A DNA stretch of 64,000 bases from Couchioplanes caeruleus (GTDB lineage: Bacteria > Actinomycetota > Actinomycetes > Mycobacteriales > Micromonosporaceae), in NCBI RefSeq assembly GCF_023499255.1, contig NZ_CP092183.1, forward strand, positions 1,929,501-1,993,500. The letters run 5' to 3'. Both the position numbers and the translations under genes were made by a program. Each line of letters begins with the position of its first letter. The first letter of the stretch is position 1. The notes under the pieces were generated by a model. The model ran no database searches. It was not told the origin of the DNA and worked only from the letters and a program-made list of their open reading frames with translations. This document shows positions 51,060-59,656 of this stretch, piece after piece.

Positions 51060-52027
51060 CCAGGATGTTCGTCGACGCGTGGGACCCGGCGTACGGGGCG
51101 TCGTTCGAGGGCGGCGACGGCTCCGACGGGCCCGCGTCGCCCAGCAGCGCCCAGGTCGACGCGGACGTGGAGGTGCCCGCGGCCCAGTGGGCGCCCATCG
51201 ACGTGTCGCCGCGGGTGCGCTGCCCCGACGTGGTGTTCCTGGTCGACGGCGTCCGCCGCAACGACGCCGGGCTCTGGACCGCCGAGGAGGACGGCCAGTC
51301 GTACGCGGGCCTCGCCGCCTCGTACGCGGCCGGCGTCGTCCGCTGCGACCTGCGCAACGGCGTCGCCGAACTGGCCGGCGCCCGGGTCGGCCGCGGCCTG
51401 TTCACCGCCAGCCCGTCGGCCGGCGACGTCCAGGCGGGCTCGGTGCGCTACGAGATCCACCGGGTCAGCGGCACCGGCGAGGCCAGCAAGCTCCCCGCGG
51501 CCGTCCAGGCCCCGCTCACCGCGCTCGAGATCGAGATCTCCGGCGAGGTCCGCCACCACGGCTCCGACGGCGCTGACCTGCTCGTGGTCGACGGCCCGCT
51601 GCGCAACCGCCGCCAGCTGCCCCGCACCATCGGGTACGTCAAGACCCAGCAGAAGCAGTACCTGTCGGCCCAGCTCACCCAGGTCGTCACGGCCCTGCGG
51701 CCGGCGCAGCGCACCCCGGTGTTCGCGCTGGGCACGGTCTGGGGCGGCTGGTCCTGGTACCTGCGCCTGCCCGGAGCCTCCGGGGCGCCGTGGTCCGGCA
51801 TCGTGCGCGTGGAATGCTCGCCGGACCTGACCCCCGAGGAAGCCATCGAGCTGGCCGACCTGTCCCTGGCAACACTGCCGCGGTTCGCGTCGTCGGCGTA
51901 CAAGGACCCCCGCGCCCCGCAGAACCTGGTGCCGATCGCGGGGCTGGAGCGGCGGCTGCGCGGGATGCTGGGTGACGCGCGGGTGCTGCACCGGGCGCTG
52001 ACGCTGGCAACGGCCCGCAGCCGCTGA
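51056..52027 (+). CDS. nurA: NurA-like 5'-3' nuclease
   Basis: 323 aa from GTG 51056, overlapping sbcC by 4 bp. NurA signatures: the first metal-binding Asp in VVFLVDGVRRNDAG (D64), the second in DLLVVDGPLRN (D179), and the following IGYVKTQQKQYLS (K196), which together match the D-G / D-G / K pattern of NurA nucleases. Residues about 1-55 and the tail are less conserved. In archaea NurA works with HerA and Mre11-Rad50 on DNA ends. The adjacent order herA-sbcD-sbcC-nurA supports the call, though pairwise identity to known NurA would be low. Confidence 0.78.
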   Translation: MTRMFVDAWDPAYGASFEGGDGSDGPASPSSAQVDADVEVPAAQWAPIDVSPRVRCPDVVFLVDGVRRNDAGLWTAEEDGQSYAGLAASYAAGVVRCDLRNGVAELAGARVGRGLFTASPSAGDVQAGSVRYEIHRVSGTGEASKLPAAVQAPLTALEIEISGEVRHHGSDGADLLVVDGPLRNRRQLPRTIGYVKTQQKQYLSAQLTQVVTALRPAQRTPVFALGTVWGGWSWYLRLPGASGAPWSGIVRVECSPDLTPEEAIELADLSLATLPRFASSAYKDPRAPQNLVPIAGLERRLRGMLGDARVLHRALTLATARSR

Positions 52028-52769
52028 CGACCGGCGGATCCCGACGCCGATCCTGCGCGGCACCGGCTCCGCCCGGCCGGCCTTTTGTGCGCGACGCGCT
52101 GCCGGCTCGGCGTGCCCGGACTGCCCGGCGCCGGCCAGTCGGACCCGGCGCCGGCGCTGCGTCGGCTCGGCCCGCGTGGATCGGGCGGCGGCGGCTTCTC
52201 GGGCCCGGCGCGGCGCCGGTTCCGCCCGGCTGGACCGGCCGGCGCGCCGTTCGGCCGGGCGTGCCTCCGCCGACCGCCGCCGCGAACCGGGCGCCGACCC
52301 GCCGCACCGCCGCGCAGCGCAGCGATTTAGAGCTTTCATCCCTTTCGGCGGTAAGTGGCGGACCTGCGCACCGTCGCCGCCGGGCTACCCACGGCGAGCC
52401 CTCCGAGGCTGATCCACACGGTCGGTAAGGGTGACATGACGGCGCGCCGACAATGGATCCGCCGGGCGTGTGGAGTACGCACCGCGCGTCTGTCGACTCC
52501 GGCTCGACGCTGAGTATTATTCGCGTGCCCCTAGGCCCATATCGGGACCTATGGATGGATGTTGCGCCCCCCATGCGCGCCCTGGGCTGCCCGCTCCGGC
52601 GGGGGATCAGGTGTGCCCGACGTCCCTGGAACCGGAGGACCCTCTTGCGACTGCGTGTCGATGCCGCCCCGCCTCCCAGGATCCCGGAATTTTTCCCGCT
52701 CGCTTTGATCCCGGCGGGTGCCCCCGGCCGTATGACAGGCGACGGGGAAAGCACCGGCAGGAGGAATCG
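52028..52769. other. 742-bp region without a supported gene
   Basis: Between nurA and the sigma factor there is no ORF with a ribosome site and plausible codon use. The first part holds GC-rich degenerate repeats (52054-52257). The later part is less GC-rich around 52321-52345 and 52500-52560, likely the promoter region of the sigma operon. Confidence 0.6.
52054..52257. repeat. GC-rich degenerate repeat block after nurA
   Basis: A motif of the form GCGCGGCACCGGCTCCGCC recurs at about 52054, 52096, 52155 and 52207 with spacing of 42-59 bp. The first and last copies differ at only 2 of 23 positions. It is noncoding on any convincing frame. Confidence 0.4.
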
Positions 52770-53447
52770 ATGCATGCGACGGTCATGGAGCGGCTCGCGC
52801 CGGCTGGGGAGCGCGTCATGACGCAGCAGCGTTCCGGGGGCCGGTGGCAGGCGCTCGACGGAGGCCGGGGTGCGGACAATGATGACGCCGTGATGCCGCG
52901 ACAGGCCCGCCATGAGGCCGGGTCGGCGACCGCGAGTCACGAGGACACGCTCGTCCGGATGCTCTACGAGGAGCACGCGGGACCGCTGCTGATGTTCGTG
53001 CTCCGCCTCACCGGCGGGGACCGGCAGCGGGCCGAGGACATCGTGCAGGAGACGCTGCTGCGGGCGTGGCGCAACGCCCACCGCCTCGGCGCCCAGGGGC
53101 AGCAGTCGCTGCGGCCCTGGCTGGTCACGGTGGCCCGGCGGATCGCGATCGACGACCACCGCAGCGTCAGCGCCCGCCCGCCGGAGACGTACGACCGGGA
53201 GCTGGAGAGCTTCCCGAGTACGGCCGACGACACGGATCGGGTCCTGCAGCTGATGACGGTCACGGACGCCCTGCGTACGCTGTCCCAGTCGCACCGGGAG
53301 ATCCTCGTCGAGACGTACTTCCGCGGCCGGACCGTTCCGGAGGCGGCTGACGTGCTCGGCCTGCCCCTGGGTACGGCCAAGTCGCGTGTGTACTACGCCC
53401 TGCGGGCCCTGCGTACGGCTCTGCAGCAGCGGGGGGTGACGGAGTAA
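52770..53447 (+). CDS. ECF RNA polymerase sigma factor (SigK/SigL-like)
   Basis: 225 aa from ATG 52770 with AGGAGG 5 nt upstream. After a 45-residue leader come region 2 (LVRMLYEEHAGPLLMFVLRLTGGDRQRAEDIVQETLLRAWRNAH) and region 4 (LSQSHREILVETYFRGRTVPEAADVLGLPLGTAKSRVYYALRALRTAL). The stop overlaps the anti-sigma start as TAATG, so the two are coupled. It probably controls exported proteins, possibly those downstream. Confidence 0.92.
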   Translation: MHATVMERLAPAGERVMTQQRSGGRWQALDGGRGADNDDAVMPRQARHEAGSATASHEDTLVRMLYEEHAGPLLMFVLRLTGGDRQRAEDIVQETLLRAWRNAHRLGAQGQQSLRPWLVTVARRIAIDDHRSVSARPPETYDRELESFPSTADDTDRVLQLMTVTDALRTLSQSHREILVETYFRGRTVPEAADVLGLPLGTAKSRVYYALRALRTALQQRGVTE

Positions 53448-54220
53448 TGACACAGGAACAGCACTTCGACGTCGCCGCGTACGCCCTGGGCGTGCTCGAC
53501 GAACGCGACGCCGCCCGCTTCGAGGACCATCTGATCGACTGCCCGGCGTGCGCGATCGAGCTGGAGTCCCTGCTGCCCGTGGTGGACATCCTGTCGGACG
53601 TCGACGCCGACGCACTCGTGGCCACCGAGCAGTCGCGCCGCGACGGCATGGTGCTCAAGAAGATGATCGGCGAGGTGAAGCAGGAGCGGCGCCGGGCCAA
53701 CAGCCGGCGGCTGTACTCGCTCGCCGCGGCGGTCGTGATCTTCGCGATGCTCTCCATCGGTGCGCTCTTCGCCGGGGGTAAGTTGCTGGCCCCCGACCCG
53801 CAGAGCCCGCAGGCGCAGGCGCCGCCGCGGTCCAGCAAGAACCTCGACCCGCTGCCGCTGGCCAAGGGTGGCCTCGGTGGCACGCCGCTGGCCGGTGAGG
53901 TGCTCACCAACACGGACTCGCGGACCAACGTGACCGCCTCGGTGGGCTTCGAGCCGAAGGACTGGGGCACCCAGGTGTCGTTCGCGGTCTCCAACGTCAA
54001 GGGCCCGCTGACGTGCCGGCTCGTCGCCGTGCGGACCGACGGCAACTCGGAGGTGCTGTCGACCTGGACCGTGGGGGAGAAGGGCTGGGGCACCGCCGCC
54101 CAGCCGGAGCCGCTGCTGCTGCAGGCCGCCACGGCGCTCCCGCGGGCCGACATCGCGCACATCCAGGTGCAGTCGATCGACTCCAAGGGCGCGACGGAGA
54201 CGCTCGTCCGGGTTCCCTGA
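53447..54220 (+). CDS. Membrane anti-sigma factor with zinc-binding motif (RskA-like)
   Basis: 257 aa. Cytoplasmic N-terminus with HLIDCPAC (H28, C32, C35), the H-x3-C-x2-C zinc anti-sigma motif. One TM at about 90-110 (SLAAAVVIFAMLSIGALFAGG). An extracytoplasmic C-terminal domain of about 140 residues follows, resembling RskA/anti-sigma-K sensory domains. It sequesters the sigma factor encoded immediately upstream; signal-induced proteolysis is expected from the family. Confidence 0.9.
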   Translation: MTQEQHFDVAAYALGVLDERDAARFEDHLIDCPACAIELESLLPVVDILSDVDADALVATEQSRRDGMVLKKMIGEVKQERRRANSRRLYSLAAAVVIFAMLSIGALFAGGKLLAPDPQSPQAQAPPRSSKNLDPLPLAKGGLGGTPLAGEVLTNTDSRTNVTASVGFEPKDWGTQVSFAVSNVKGPLTCRLVAVRTDGNSEVLSTWTVGEKGWGTAAQPEPLLLQAATALPRADIAHIQVQSIDSKGATETLVRVP

Positions 54221-54234
54221 CCCCACGCTCGTCG

Positions 54235-54266
54235 AAAGGCCCGGCCGCCGATGCGGCCGGGCCTTT
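54235..54266 (+). terminator. Strong hairpin terminator after anti-sigma gene
   Basis: A 14-bp perfect stem with a 4-nt loop (CGAT) and a TTT end lies 15 nt after the anti-sigma stop. It separates the sigma operon from the lipoprotein gene. Confidence 0.85.
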
Positions 54267-54364
54267 CCGCGTCCGTACGCATTGTCGGTGACGCCATTAC
54301 GCCGCGCGACGGATGATCGCGAGGGCCTGTCATTCACGGACGCGGGTCGCGAAGGGTTCAAAGA

Positions 54365-54380
54365 ATTTTCCGGGAAATTG
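54365..54380. promoter_or_regulatory. AATTTTCCGGGAAATT near-palindrome
   Basis: A 16-bp dyad with one mismatched pair, in the AT-rich region about 90 bp upstream of the lipoprotein gene. It may be an operator. Confidence 0.3.
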
Positions 54381-54466
54381 ATTCAGCCGATTCTTCAACC
54401 GCGGCGGCGGGCGGCGCGTACTACTGCGCGGAACACGGAGATGAAGAGATCAGTTGGAGGGCTCTC

Positions 54467-55195
54467 GTGGTACCGGAGAAGCGAAAGTTGATCGTCGTCA
54501 GCGCCGCGATCGCGGCGGCGTTCGCGCTGCCCGGTTGCGCTCCCGCCGGTTACAACAGCGGCGGCAGTGACTACGGTGCCCAGCCGGCCGCCAACGCGGT
54601 CGACGCGACCCCGGGCGCCACGGCCGAGCCGACCGCCGGCGCCACGCCCGGCGCGGAGACCGGGGACGGCGCCGACGAGGCCTCGGACACCCCGGAGCTC
54701 AGCGAGGACGAGGTCACCACGGAGCTGAAGGCCGCCAAGGTCAAGCGGATGGGCGAGACCGTCCAGAACGAGGACGGCTTCGTGCTCTACCGCTTCGACA
54801 AGGACAAGGTGAAGCCCGACGTCGTCTCCAACTGCAACGGCGACTGCGAGAAGACCTGGCCGCCCGCTCTGATCAACAAGGGCGAGGAGCCGAAGCTCGA
54901 GGGCGTCGACGCGGACCTCGTCGGCACGGTCGAGCGCAAGGACGGCACGCTGCAGCTGACCCTCGACAAGTGGCCGCTGTACACGTACATCGGCGACAAG
55001 AAGCCCGGGCAGTGGAAGGGCCAGAACGTCGCGAGCGCCTGGTTCGTCGTCACGCCGGAAGGCAAGAAGAACCTCACCTGCCTCCCGCCGCCGTCGAAGG
55101 CCGTGGCGCCCCCCGCCGACGACAAGGGCAGCGACTCGCAGGACAGCGGCGGCGACGCCGGTTCCGACAGCTCCGGGTCGGACTACAGCTACTGA
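54467..55195 (+). CDS. Lipoprotein with secreted-repeat (lipoprotein_15-type) domains
   Basis: 242 aa from GTG 54467 with GGAGG 6 nt upstream. Lipobox FALPGC (Cys at 24). A disordered acidic Pro/Thr/Ala linker (25-80) precedes the repeat domain: RMGETVQNEDGFVLYRFDKDK, SNCNGDCEKTWPPALI, LDKWPLYTYIGDKKPGQWKGQNVASAWFVVTPEGKKN. The Trp/Tyr/Cys motifs are those of the actinobacterial secreted repeat, of unknown function. The tail is Ser/Asp/Gly-rich. Confidence 0.88.
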   Translation: MVPEKRKLIVVSAAIAAAFALPGCAPAGYNSGGSDYGAQPAANAVDATPGATAEPTAGATPGAETGDGADEASDTPELSEDEVTTELKAAKVKRMGETVQNEDGFVLYRFDKDKVKPDVVSNCNGDCEKTWPPALINKGEEPKLEGVDADLVGTVERKDGTLQLTLDKWPLYTYIGDKKPGQWKGQNVASAWFVVTPEGKKNLTCLPPPSKAVAPPADDKGSDSQDSGGDAGSDSSGSDYSY

Positions 55196-55385
55196 GCGTC
55201 GACCTGGCCGGCCGCCGTTTTCCATCGGCGCCGGCAGGCCGAAAGACCGCCCATAAGTTCTCTTTAAGTCGGGCGTAAGAAGTTCATTTTCCATTGCGAC
55301 ACCGCAAGACCTGCTCCTAGCGTTTCCGGCGTTCCACCACGGTTCGCCGGAATCGTTTCCCCACCCGTCGTCGGAGGTGTGATAC

Positions 55386-56177
55386 ATGATTGCCGCTCGC
55401 TCTTCTCGCCGGCTTCAGCGCTGGCTGGTGGGCGTCTCGGCAATGTCCCTGGCGTTCCTGCTGGCCCCGGCCGGCGTTGCCCGGGCGGCCGATTCGACGC
55501 CCGTACCGGTCCCGCCCAACACCGGGCTGACCGACAAGGGCACCGGCACGGTCACCGCGGCGGACCGGGACTTCGTCATCAAGGTCCGGCTCGCCGGACT
55601 CTGGGAGATCCCGGCGGGCAACATGGCCGTCGAGAAGTCGGACGACCCGCGGATCCAGGAGATCGGCCGGAACATCTCGGCCCAGCACGTCGTGCTCGAC
55701 AAGCTCGACATCGCGGTGGCCAAGAAGCTGGGCGTCGCCCTGCCGAACCAGCCCAACGGCGACCAGCAGGGCTGGCTCAACGAGATGCGTACGGCGCCCA
55801 CGAGCCGGCAGTTCGACCAGATCTACATCGACCGGCTCCGCGCGGCGCACGGCAAGATCTTCCCGGCGATCGCGACGATCCGGGCCAGCACCCGCAACGA
55901 CTCGGTGCGCAAGCTGGCGCAGGAGGCCAACCAGTTCGTCATGACGCACATGACCCTGCTGGAGAGCAGCGGCATCGTCGACTACTCCCAGCTGCCGACG
56001 CTTCCGCCGCCGGCCGCCGCCGGCAAGGGGCCGGTACCGGTCGACAACGCGATGCTCGCCGCCGCCAGCAGCCCGGGTGGCGTACCCGGGGTGAGCACCT
56101 CGGTCATCCTGCTCGTCCTCGCCGGTGCCCTGGTGGCCGGCGTGGTCACCACGATGCGCATCTTCCGGGCGCGCTAG
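55386..56177 (+). CDS. DUF4142 protein with signal peptide and C-terminal TM
   Basis: 263 aa with GGAGG 8 nt before the ATG. Signal peptide (1-35, RLQRWLVGVSAMSLAFLLAPAGVARA), then a four-helix, ferritin-like DUF4142 domain (TAADRDFVIKVRLAGLWEIPAGNMAVEK, ISAQHVVLDKLDIAVAKKLGVALP, FDQIYIDRLRAAHGKIFPAIATIRAST). A C-terminal TM with a basic tail ends it (VSTSVILLVLAGALVAGVVTTMRIFRAR). A membrane-bound extracytoplasmic protein of unknown function. Confidence 0.87.
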   Translation: MIAARSSRRLQRWLVGVSAMSLAFLLAPAGVARAADSTPVPVPPNTGLTDKGTGTVTAADRDFVIKVRLAGLWEIPAGNMAVEKSDDPRIQEIGRNISAQHVVLDKLDIAVAKKLGVALPNQPNGDQQGWLNEMRTAPTSRQFDQIYIDRLRAAHGKIFPAIATIRASTRNDSVRKLAQEANQFVMTHMTLLESSGIVDYSQLPTLPPPAAAGKGPVPVDNAMLAAASSPGGVPGVSTSVILLVLAGALVAGVVTTMRIFRAR

Positions 56178-56279
56178 CCCCCGAACGGTTCCCCGACCTG
56201 GCCAGCCGACCAGGCCGTACGGCAGTACCTCCAGGCGGCTCCACCGCCCGCCACGTGTGGACAGAGAAAGGTGTCAGCA

Positions 56280-57575
56280 ATGCGAAGGTCGCAGTACCGG
56301 CGCGAATCCAAGTACTCCAAGTGGTTCACCGGTCGGCGCCGGATCATCGCCGCGGCAGCCACGTTGGTTGCCTTCGGTGGCATCGTCACCGTCACGCAGG
56401 TGTCGGACGCAAGCACCAAGCGTTCCACGCAGCGTGCTCTGGCCGCTTGCAACAACATCCAGGCGCCGAAGCGGTCGAAGCTGTCGACCGAGACCCGGCG
56501 GGGCACCTACACCACGAACAAGGGCCGGGTGACCCAGCACGCCGACGACGGCTCGGGTGACATCCCGACCACCGATCAGATGCGGGCCCGCTGTCGCCAG
56601 TGGGTGATGCAGAACGCCGGCAACCAGGGCGGCGGTGGCAACAACGGTGGTGGCGGCGCGAGCCCGGCCCCGTCGAACAGCACCGCGGCCGGCGGCGACC
56701 AGAACGGTGGCGGCCAGAACGGCGGTCAGAACGGCGGTCAGAACGGCGGCCAGAACGGCGGCCAGAACGGCGGTCAGAACGGCGGCAACAACGGCGGCGG
56801 CGCCGCGACCCCGCCCCCGGGCGCTGGCCTGGGCATCCTGACCAACAGCTGCTCCACCAGCCAGCTCACGCCGCACGACGGCTTCCAGAACGGCAACCGC
56901 TGCGTCTCCACCGAGTTCGGTGAGGTCGGCTCGCAGGAGAACAACCCGTCGCTGCTCATCACCGAGGCGCCGACCGAGGTGCAGCCGAACACCCCGTTCA
57001 CCCTCAAGGTGAGCACCCGCAACCTGATCCGCGACCGGTTCCTCGCGGCCGGCCAGGGTGGCTACTACGTCGAGTCCTCGGTGCTGCAGGACGGCATCGT
57101 CCGCGGCCACTTCCACACCGCCTGCCGCATGCTGGCCAGCACCAACGAGGCGCCGGACCCCGCTCCCGTCCCCGCGTTCTTCGTCGCGACGGAGGACAAG
57201 CAGGGCGGCCGGGCCCCCGACACCGTGACGATCCAGGTTCCGGGCCTGCCGCAGGCGGGCACCGCCCAGTGCGCCTCGTGGGCCGGTGACGGCTCGCACC
57301 GCATCCCGATGATGCAGCGCGCCAACCAGACCCCGGCCTTCGACGCGGTCCGCATCGAGGTCGGCGGCGGCGGCAACGGTGACCAGGGCGGCCAGAACCA
57401 GGGCGGCCAGGACCAGGGTCAGCAGCAGGGCGGCCAGGACCAGGGTCAGCAGCAGGGCGGCCAGGACCAGGGCCAGCAGCAGGGCGGCCAGGACCAGGGC
57501 CAGCAGCAGGGCGGCCAGCAGCAGGACCAGAACGGCGGCCAGAACAACGGCGGCCGCAACGGCAACAATAACTAG
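56280..57575 (+). CDS. Exported protein with Gln/Gly-rich repeats (DUF1996-like)
   Basis: 431 aa from ATG 56280, with GAAAGG about 9 nt upstream; a GTG at 56271 is in frame. A basic N-terminus and a hydrophobic segment (residues about 22-43) form a signal anchor. Residues about 146-170 are a QNGG repeat. The central domain contains GILTNSCSTSQLTPHDGFQNGNRC, SLLITEAPTEVQPNTPFTLKVSTRNLIRDRF, GIVRGHFHTACRML and the Cys pair C201/C297 region. The C-terminal 60 residues are a GGQDQGQQQ repeat. The central part resembles actinobacterial Pecanex/DUF1996-type exported domains; the function is not known. It is third of three exported-protein genes after the sigma operon. Confidence 0.78.
   Translation: MRRSQYRRESKYSKWFTGRRRIIAAAATLVAFGGIVTVTQVSDASTKRSTQRALAACNNIQAPKRSKLSTETRRGTYTTNKGRVTQHADDGSGDIPTTDQMRARCRQWVMQNAGNQGGGGNNGGGGASPAPSNSTAAGGDQNGGGQNGGQNGGQNGGQNGGQNGGQNGGNNGGGAATPPPGAGLGILTNSCSTSQLTPHDGFQNGNRCVSTEFGEVGSQENNPSLLITEAPTEVQPNTPFTLKVSTRNLIRDRFLAAGQGGYYVESSVLQDGIVRGHFHTACRMLASTNEAPDPAPVPAFFVATEDKQGGRAPDTVTIQVPGLPQAGTAQCASWAGDGSHRIPMMQRANQTPAFDAVRIEVGGGGNGDQGGQNQGGQDQGQQQGGQDQGQQQGGQDQGQQQGGQDQGQQQGGQQQDQNGGQNNGGRNGNNN
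56714..56786 (+). repeat. 12-bp tandem coding repeat (QNGG)
   Basis: About six copies of a 12-bp unit CAGAACGGCGGT/C encode QNGG. The repeats are almost identical, so this is a slippage-prone array. Confidence 0.85.
57402..57509 (+). repeat. 27-bp tandem coding repeat (GGQDQGQQQ)
   Basis: Four consecutive 27-bp units, each encoding GGQDQGQQQ, with a partial fifth. In-frame and nearly identical. Confidence 0.88.
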
Positions 57576-57956
57576 GTACGGAGCCCTGCCGCACCCGGGA
57601 ACCGAACCCCGCGGGGCCGCGCCACCTCTGACATGGCGCCGCCCCGCCGGGGACCCCCCGTCGGGACCCGGACGCCGTCCATCCCCCTGAGGACGGCACC
57701 CGCGGCAGGCGGTTCGAGCAGGTAATCGGCTGACGAAAGGAGGCGCGGGAACCGCTCGGGCCGAGCTGCCAGCTCCGCCGCCGGGTGACGCGGACCGACT
57801 CGGGTGTCCGCGCCCACCCTCCCCGATGGCCCTGACCGGGAGCGCGGTCAGGGCCATCGGCATGCCCGCGGCCGGCCACCGGAGCGAGCGGCCGGCGACG
57901 CCCGAAGGCGGCCTGCCGGAAATCGATCGGCCGGGGGAGCGGGGGAGGTCCGTATA
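57576..57956. other. 381-bp intergenic region
   Basis: No gene is supported. It carries a 15-bp hairpin (57823-57860). An AAAGGAGG at about 57737 has no start codon within range. Confidence 0.6.
57823..57860. terminator. Hairpin in the surface-protein/AlkA spacer
   Basis: CCGATGGCCCTGACC and its complement, 15 bp, with an 8-nt loop and no T tract. It lies about 250 bp after the surface-protein stop, so it is a terminator or a regulatory dyad. Confidence 0.55.
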
Positions 57957-58874
57957 GTGGCCCGGGTGACGACGACGGCGACCCGCCGGCTGCGACCGCT
58001 GGACGGCTACCTCTTCACGAGGACGCTGCGGTCGTTGCTCGTTGTCCGGCACGATCCCTGCGGCAAGCTCGTGGACGGCGAGTTCTGGCTCGCCGCGCGT
58101 ACCCCCGACGGTCCGGCGACCCTGTGCCTCGCCCGCGACGGCGCGGAGCTGAGCGCGACCGGGCACGGGCCCGGCGCGGGGTGGATCGTCGAGCGGGCCG
58201 ACGCGATCGCCGGGCTGCGGGACGACCTGGGTGACTTCCCGGCCAAGGCGGCCGGGCATCCGCTGGTCGCGCGGCTGGCCAGGACCTTCTCGGGGGTACG
58301 GTTCCCCGCCACCGGCCTGGTGTTCCACCGCCTGATCCGGGCGGTGCTGGAGCAGAAGGTGACCGGCATCGAGGCGCACCGGGCGTACCGGGCCATGGTG
58401 CGGCACTTCGGGGAGCCCGCGCCGGGACCGGTGGAGCTGCTGCTGCCGCCCGATCCCGAGGCGGTGGCCGCTACGCCGTACTGGGTGTTCCATCCGTTCG
58501 GGGTCGAGCAGAAGCGCACCCAGGCGTTGCTGCGCTGCGCGGTCGGGGCGGCCCGGCTGGAGCTGTGCGGGGACAGCGCCGAGGCGACGCGCCGGCTGAC
58601 CGCGATCCCCGGGATCGGGCCGTGGACGGCGGCCGAGGTGGTGCGCACGGCGTACGGCGACCCCGACGCGGTCAGCGTGGGTGACTACCACATCCCGAAC
58701 ACCGTGGCGTGGGCGCTGGCCGGGGAGGCGCGCGGGACGGACGCGCGGATGCTGGAGCTGCTGGCGCCGTACGCGGGGCATCGGGGCCGGGTCTGCGACC
58801 TGCTGGCGGCGGGCGGCATCATGGCCCCCCGCTTCGGCCCCCGGATGCCGATCCGGTCCTTCGCCCGCTTCTGA
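57957..58874 (+). CDS. DNA-3-methyladenine glycosylase, AlkA-like (HhH-GPD)
   Basis: 305 aa from GTG 57957 with GGAGG 8 nt upstream. Helix-hairpin-helix LTAIPGIGPWTAAEVVRTAYGDPDAVSVGDYHIPNTVAWAL, with the catalytic Asp in VGDYH. It excises alkylated bases. No Ada domain or methyltransferase gene is fused or adjacent. Confidence 0.9.
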   Translation: MARVTTTATRRLRPLDGYLFTRTLRSLLVVRHDPCGKLVDGEFWLAARTPDGPATLCLARDGAELSATGHGPGAGWIVERADAIAGLRDDLGDFPAKAAGHPLVARLARTFSGVRFPATGLVFHRLIRAVLEQKVTGIEAHRAYRAMVRHFGEPAPGPVELLLPPDPEAVAATPYWVFHPFGVEQKRTQALLRCAVGAARLELCGDSAEATRRLTAIPGIGPWTAAEVVRTAYGDPDAVSVGDYHIPNTVAWALAGEARGTDARMLELLAPYAGHRGRVCDLLAAGGIMAPRFGPRMPIRSFARF

Positions 58875-58902
58875 GCGGCCCCCGGGCTGGCAGACTGCAC
58901 CT

Positions 58903-59655
58903 GTGGCTTTCACGTTGACGATCGACTGCGGCGGCGGTGGCATCAAGGGGTCGGTGCTGGACGAGGCCGGCACGATGCGCGCGCATCCGCTGCGGGTGCC
59001 CACGCCGTACCCGTTGCCTCCGGATCTTTTCGTGAAGACGCTGGTCGGGCTCGGCGAGCGGTTGCCGACCGCCGACCGGGTGACCGTCGGCATGCCCGGC
59101 ATGCTGCGCCACGGCGTGGTCGTGGCGACGCCGCACTACGTCACCCGCAGCGGGCCGCGGACGAAGGTCGACCCCGACCTGGTCGAGGCGTGGCAGGGGT
59201 ACGACGCGCGGACCGCGCTGGCCGAGGCGTTCGGGCTGCCGACGCTGGTGCTCAACGACGCCGAGGTGCACGGGGCCGGCGTCGTGGCGGGGACCGGGTG
59301 CGAGCTCGTCCTGACGCTGGGCACGGGGCTGGGCTGCGCGCTCTTCGACGGCGGCGCGCTCGCCCCGCATCTGGAGATGTCGCAGGCGCCGGTGCGGTGG
59401 GGCATGAGCTACGACACGTACATCGGTGAGCACGAGCGGCGCCGGCTGGGGGACGCGCTCTGGTCGCGGCGGGTCCGTAACGTCGTGGAGGGGCTGCGGC
59501 CGGTGTTCCTGTGGGACCGGCTCTACCTGGGCGGCGGCAACTCCCGGCTGATCACCGCGACCCAGCTGGCACGGATGGGTGACGACGTGGTGGTGGTGCC
59601 GAACACCGCGGGCATCGTCGGCGGCGTACGCGCCTGGACGCTCAACACCCGCTGA
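58903..59655 (+). CDS. ROK-type sugar kinase (polyphosphate glucokinase-like)
   Basis: 250 aa from GTG 58903 (VAFTLTIDCGGGGIKGSVLDEAG). The phosphate-binding motif is DCGGGGIKG, where ROK kinases usually have D-x-G-G-T-x-I-K; the Thr is replaced. The catalytic Asp is in LVLNDAEVHGAGV and the second phosphate motif in LTLGTGLGCALFDGG. Length and motifs resemble PPGK/ROK glucokinases. The sugar cannot be told from sequence. Confidence 0.85.
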   Translation: MAFTLTIDCGGGGIKGSVLDEAGTMRAHPLRVPTPYPLPPDLFVKTLVGLGERLPTADRVTVGMPGMLRHGVVVATPHYVTRSGPRTKVDPDLVEAWQGYDARTALAEAFGLPTLVLNDAEVHGAGVVAGTGCELVLTLGTGLGCALFDGGALAPHLEMSQAPVRWGMSYDTYIGEHERRRLGDALWSRRVRNVVEGLRPVFLWDRLYLGGGNSRLITATQLARMGDDVVVVPNTAGIVGGVRAWTLNTR

Positions 59656-59656
59656 G

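Noticed and set aside
50711..52339. Long minus-strand frame over the nurA end and spacer
   Set aside because: Antisense to nurA, with Arg/Ala-rich repeats from GC-biased noncoding DNA; no motifs.
57402..57509. CRISPR-like direct repeats at 57.4 kb
   Set aside because: No unique spacers; each 27-bp unit encodes GGQDQGQQQ in the open frame.
56274..59102. 942-codon minus-strand frame opposite the exported protein and AlkA gene
   Set aside because: Repetitive Val/Ala/Leu runs come from reading the Gln/Gly repeats in antisense; the genuine frame is on the plus strand.
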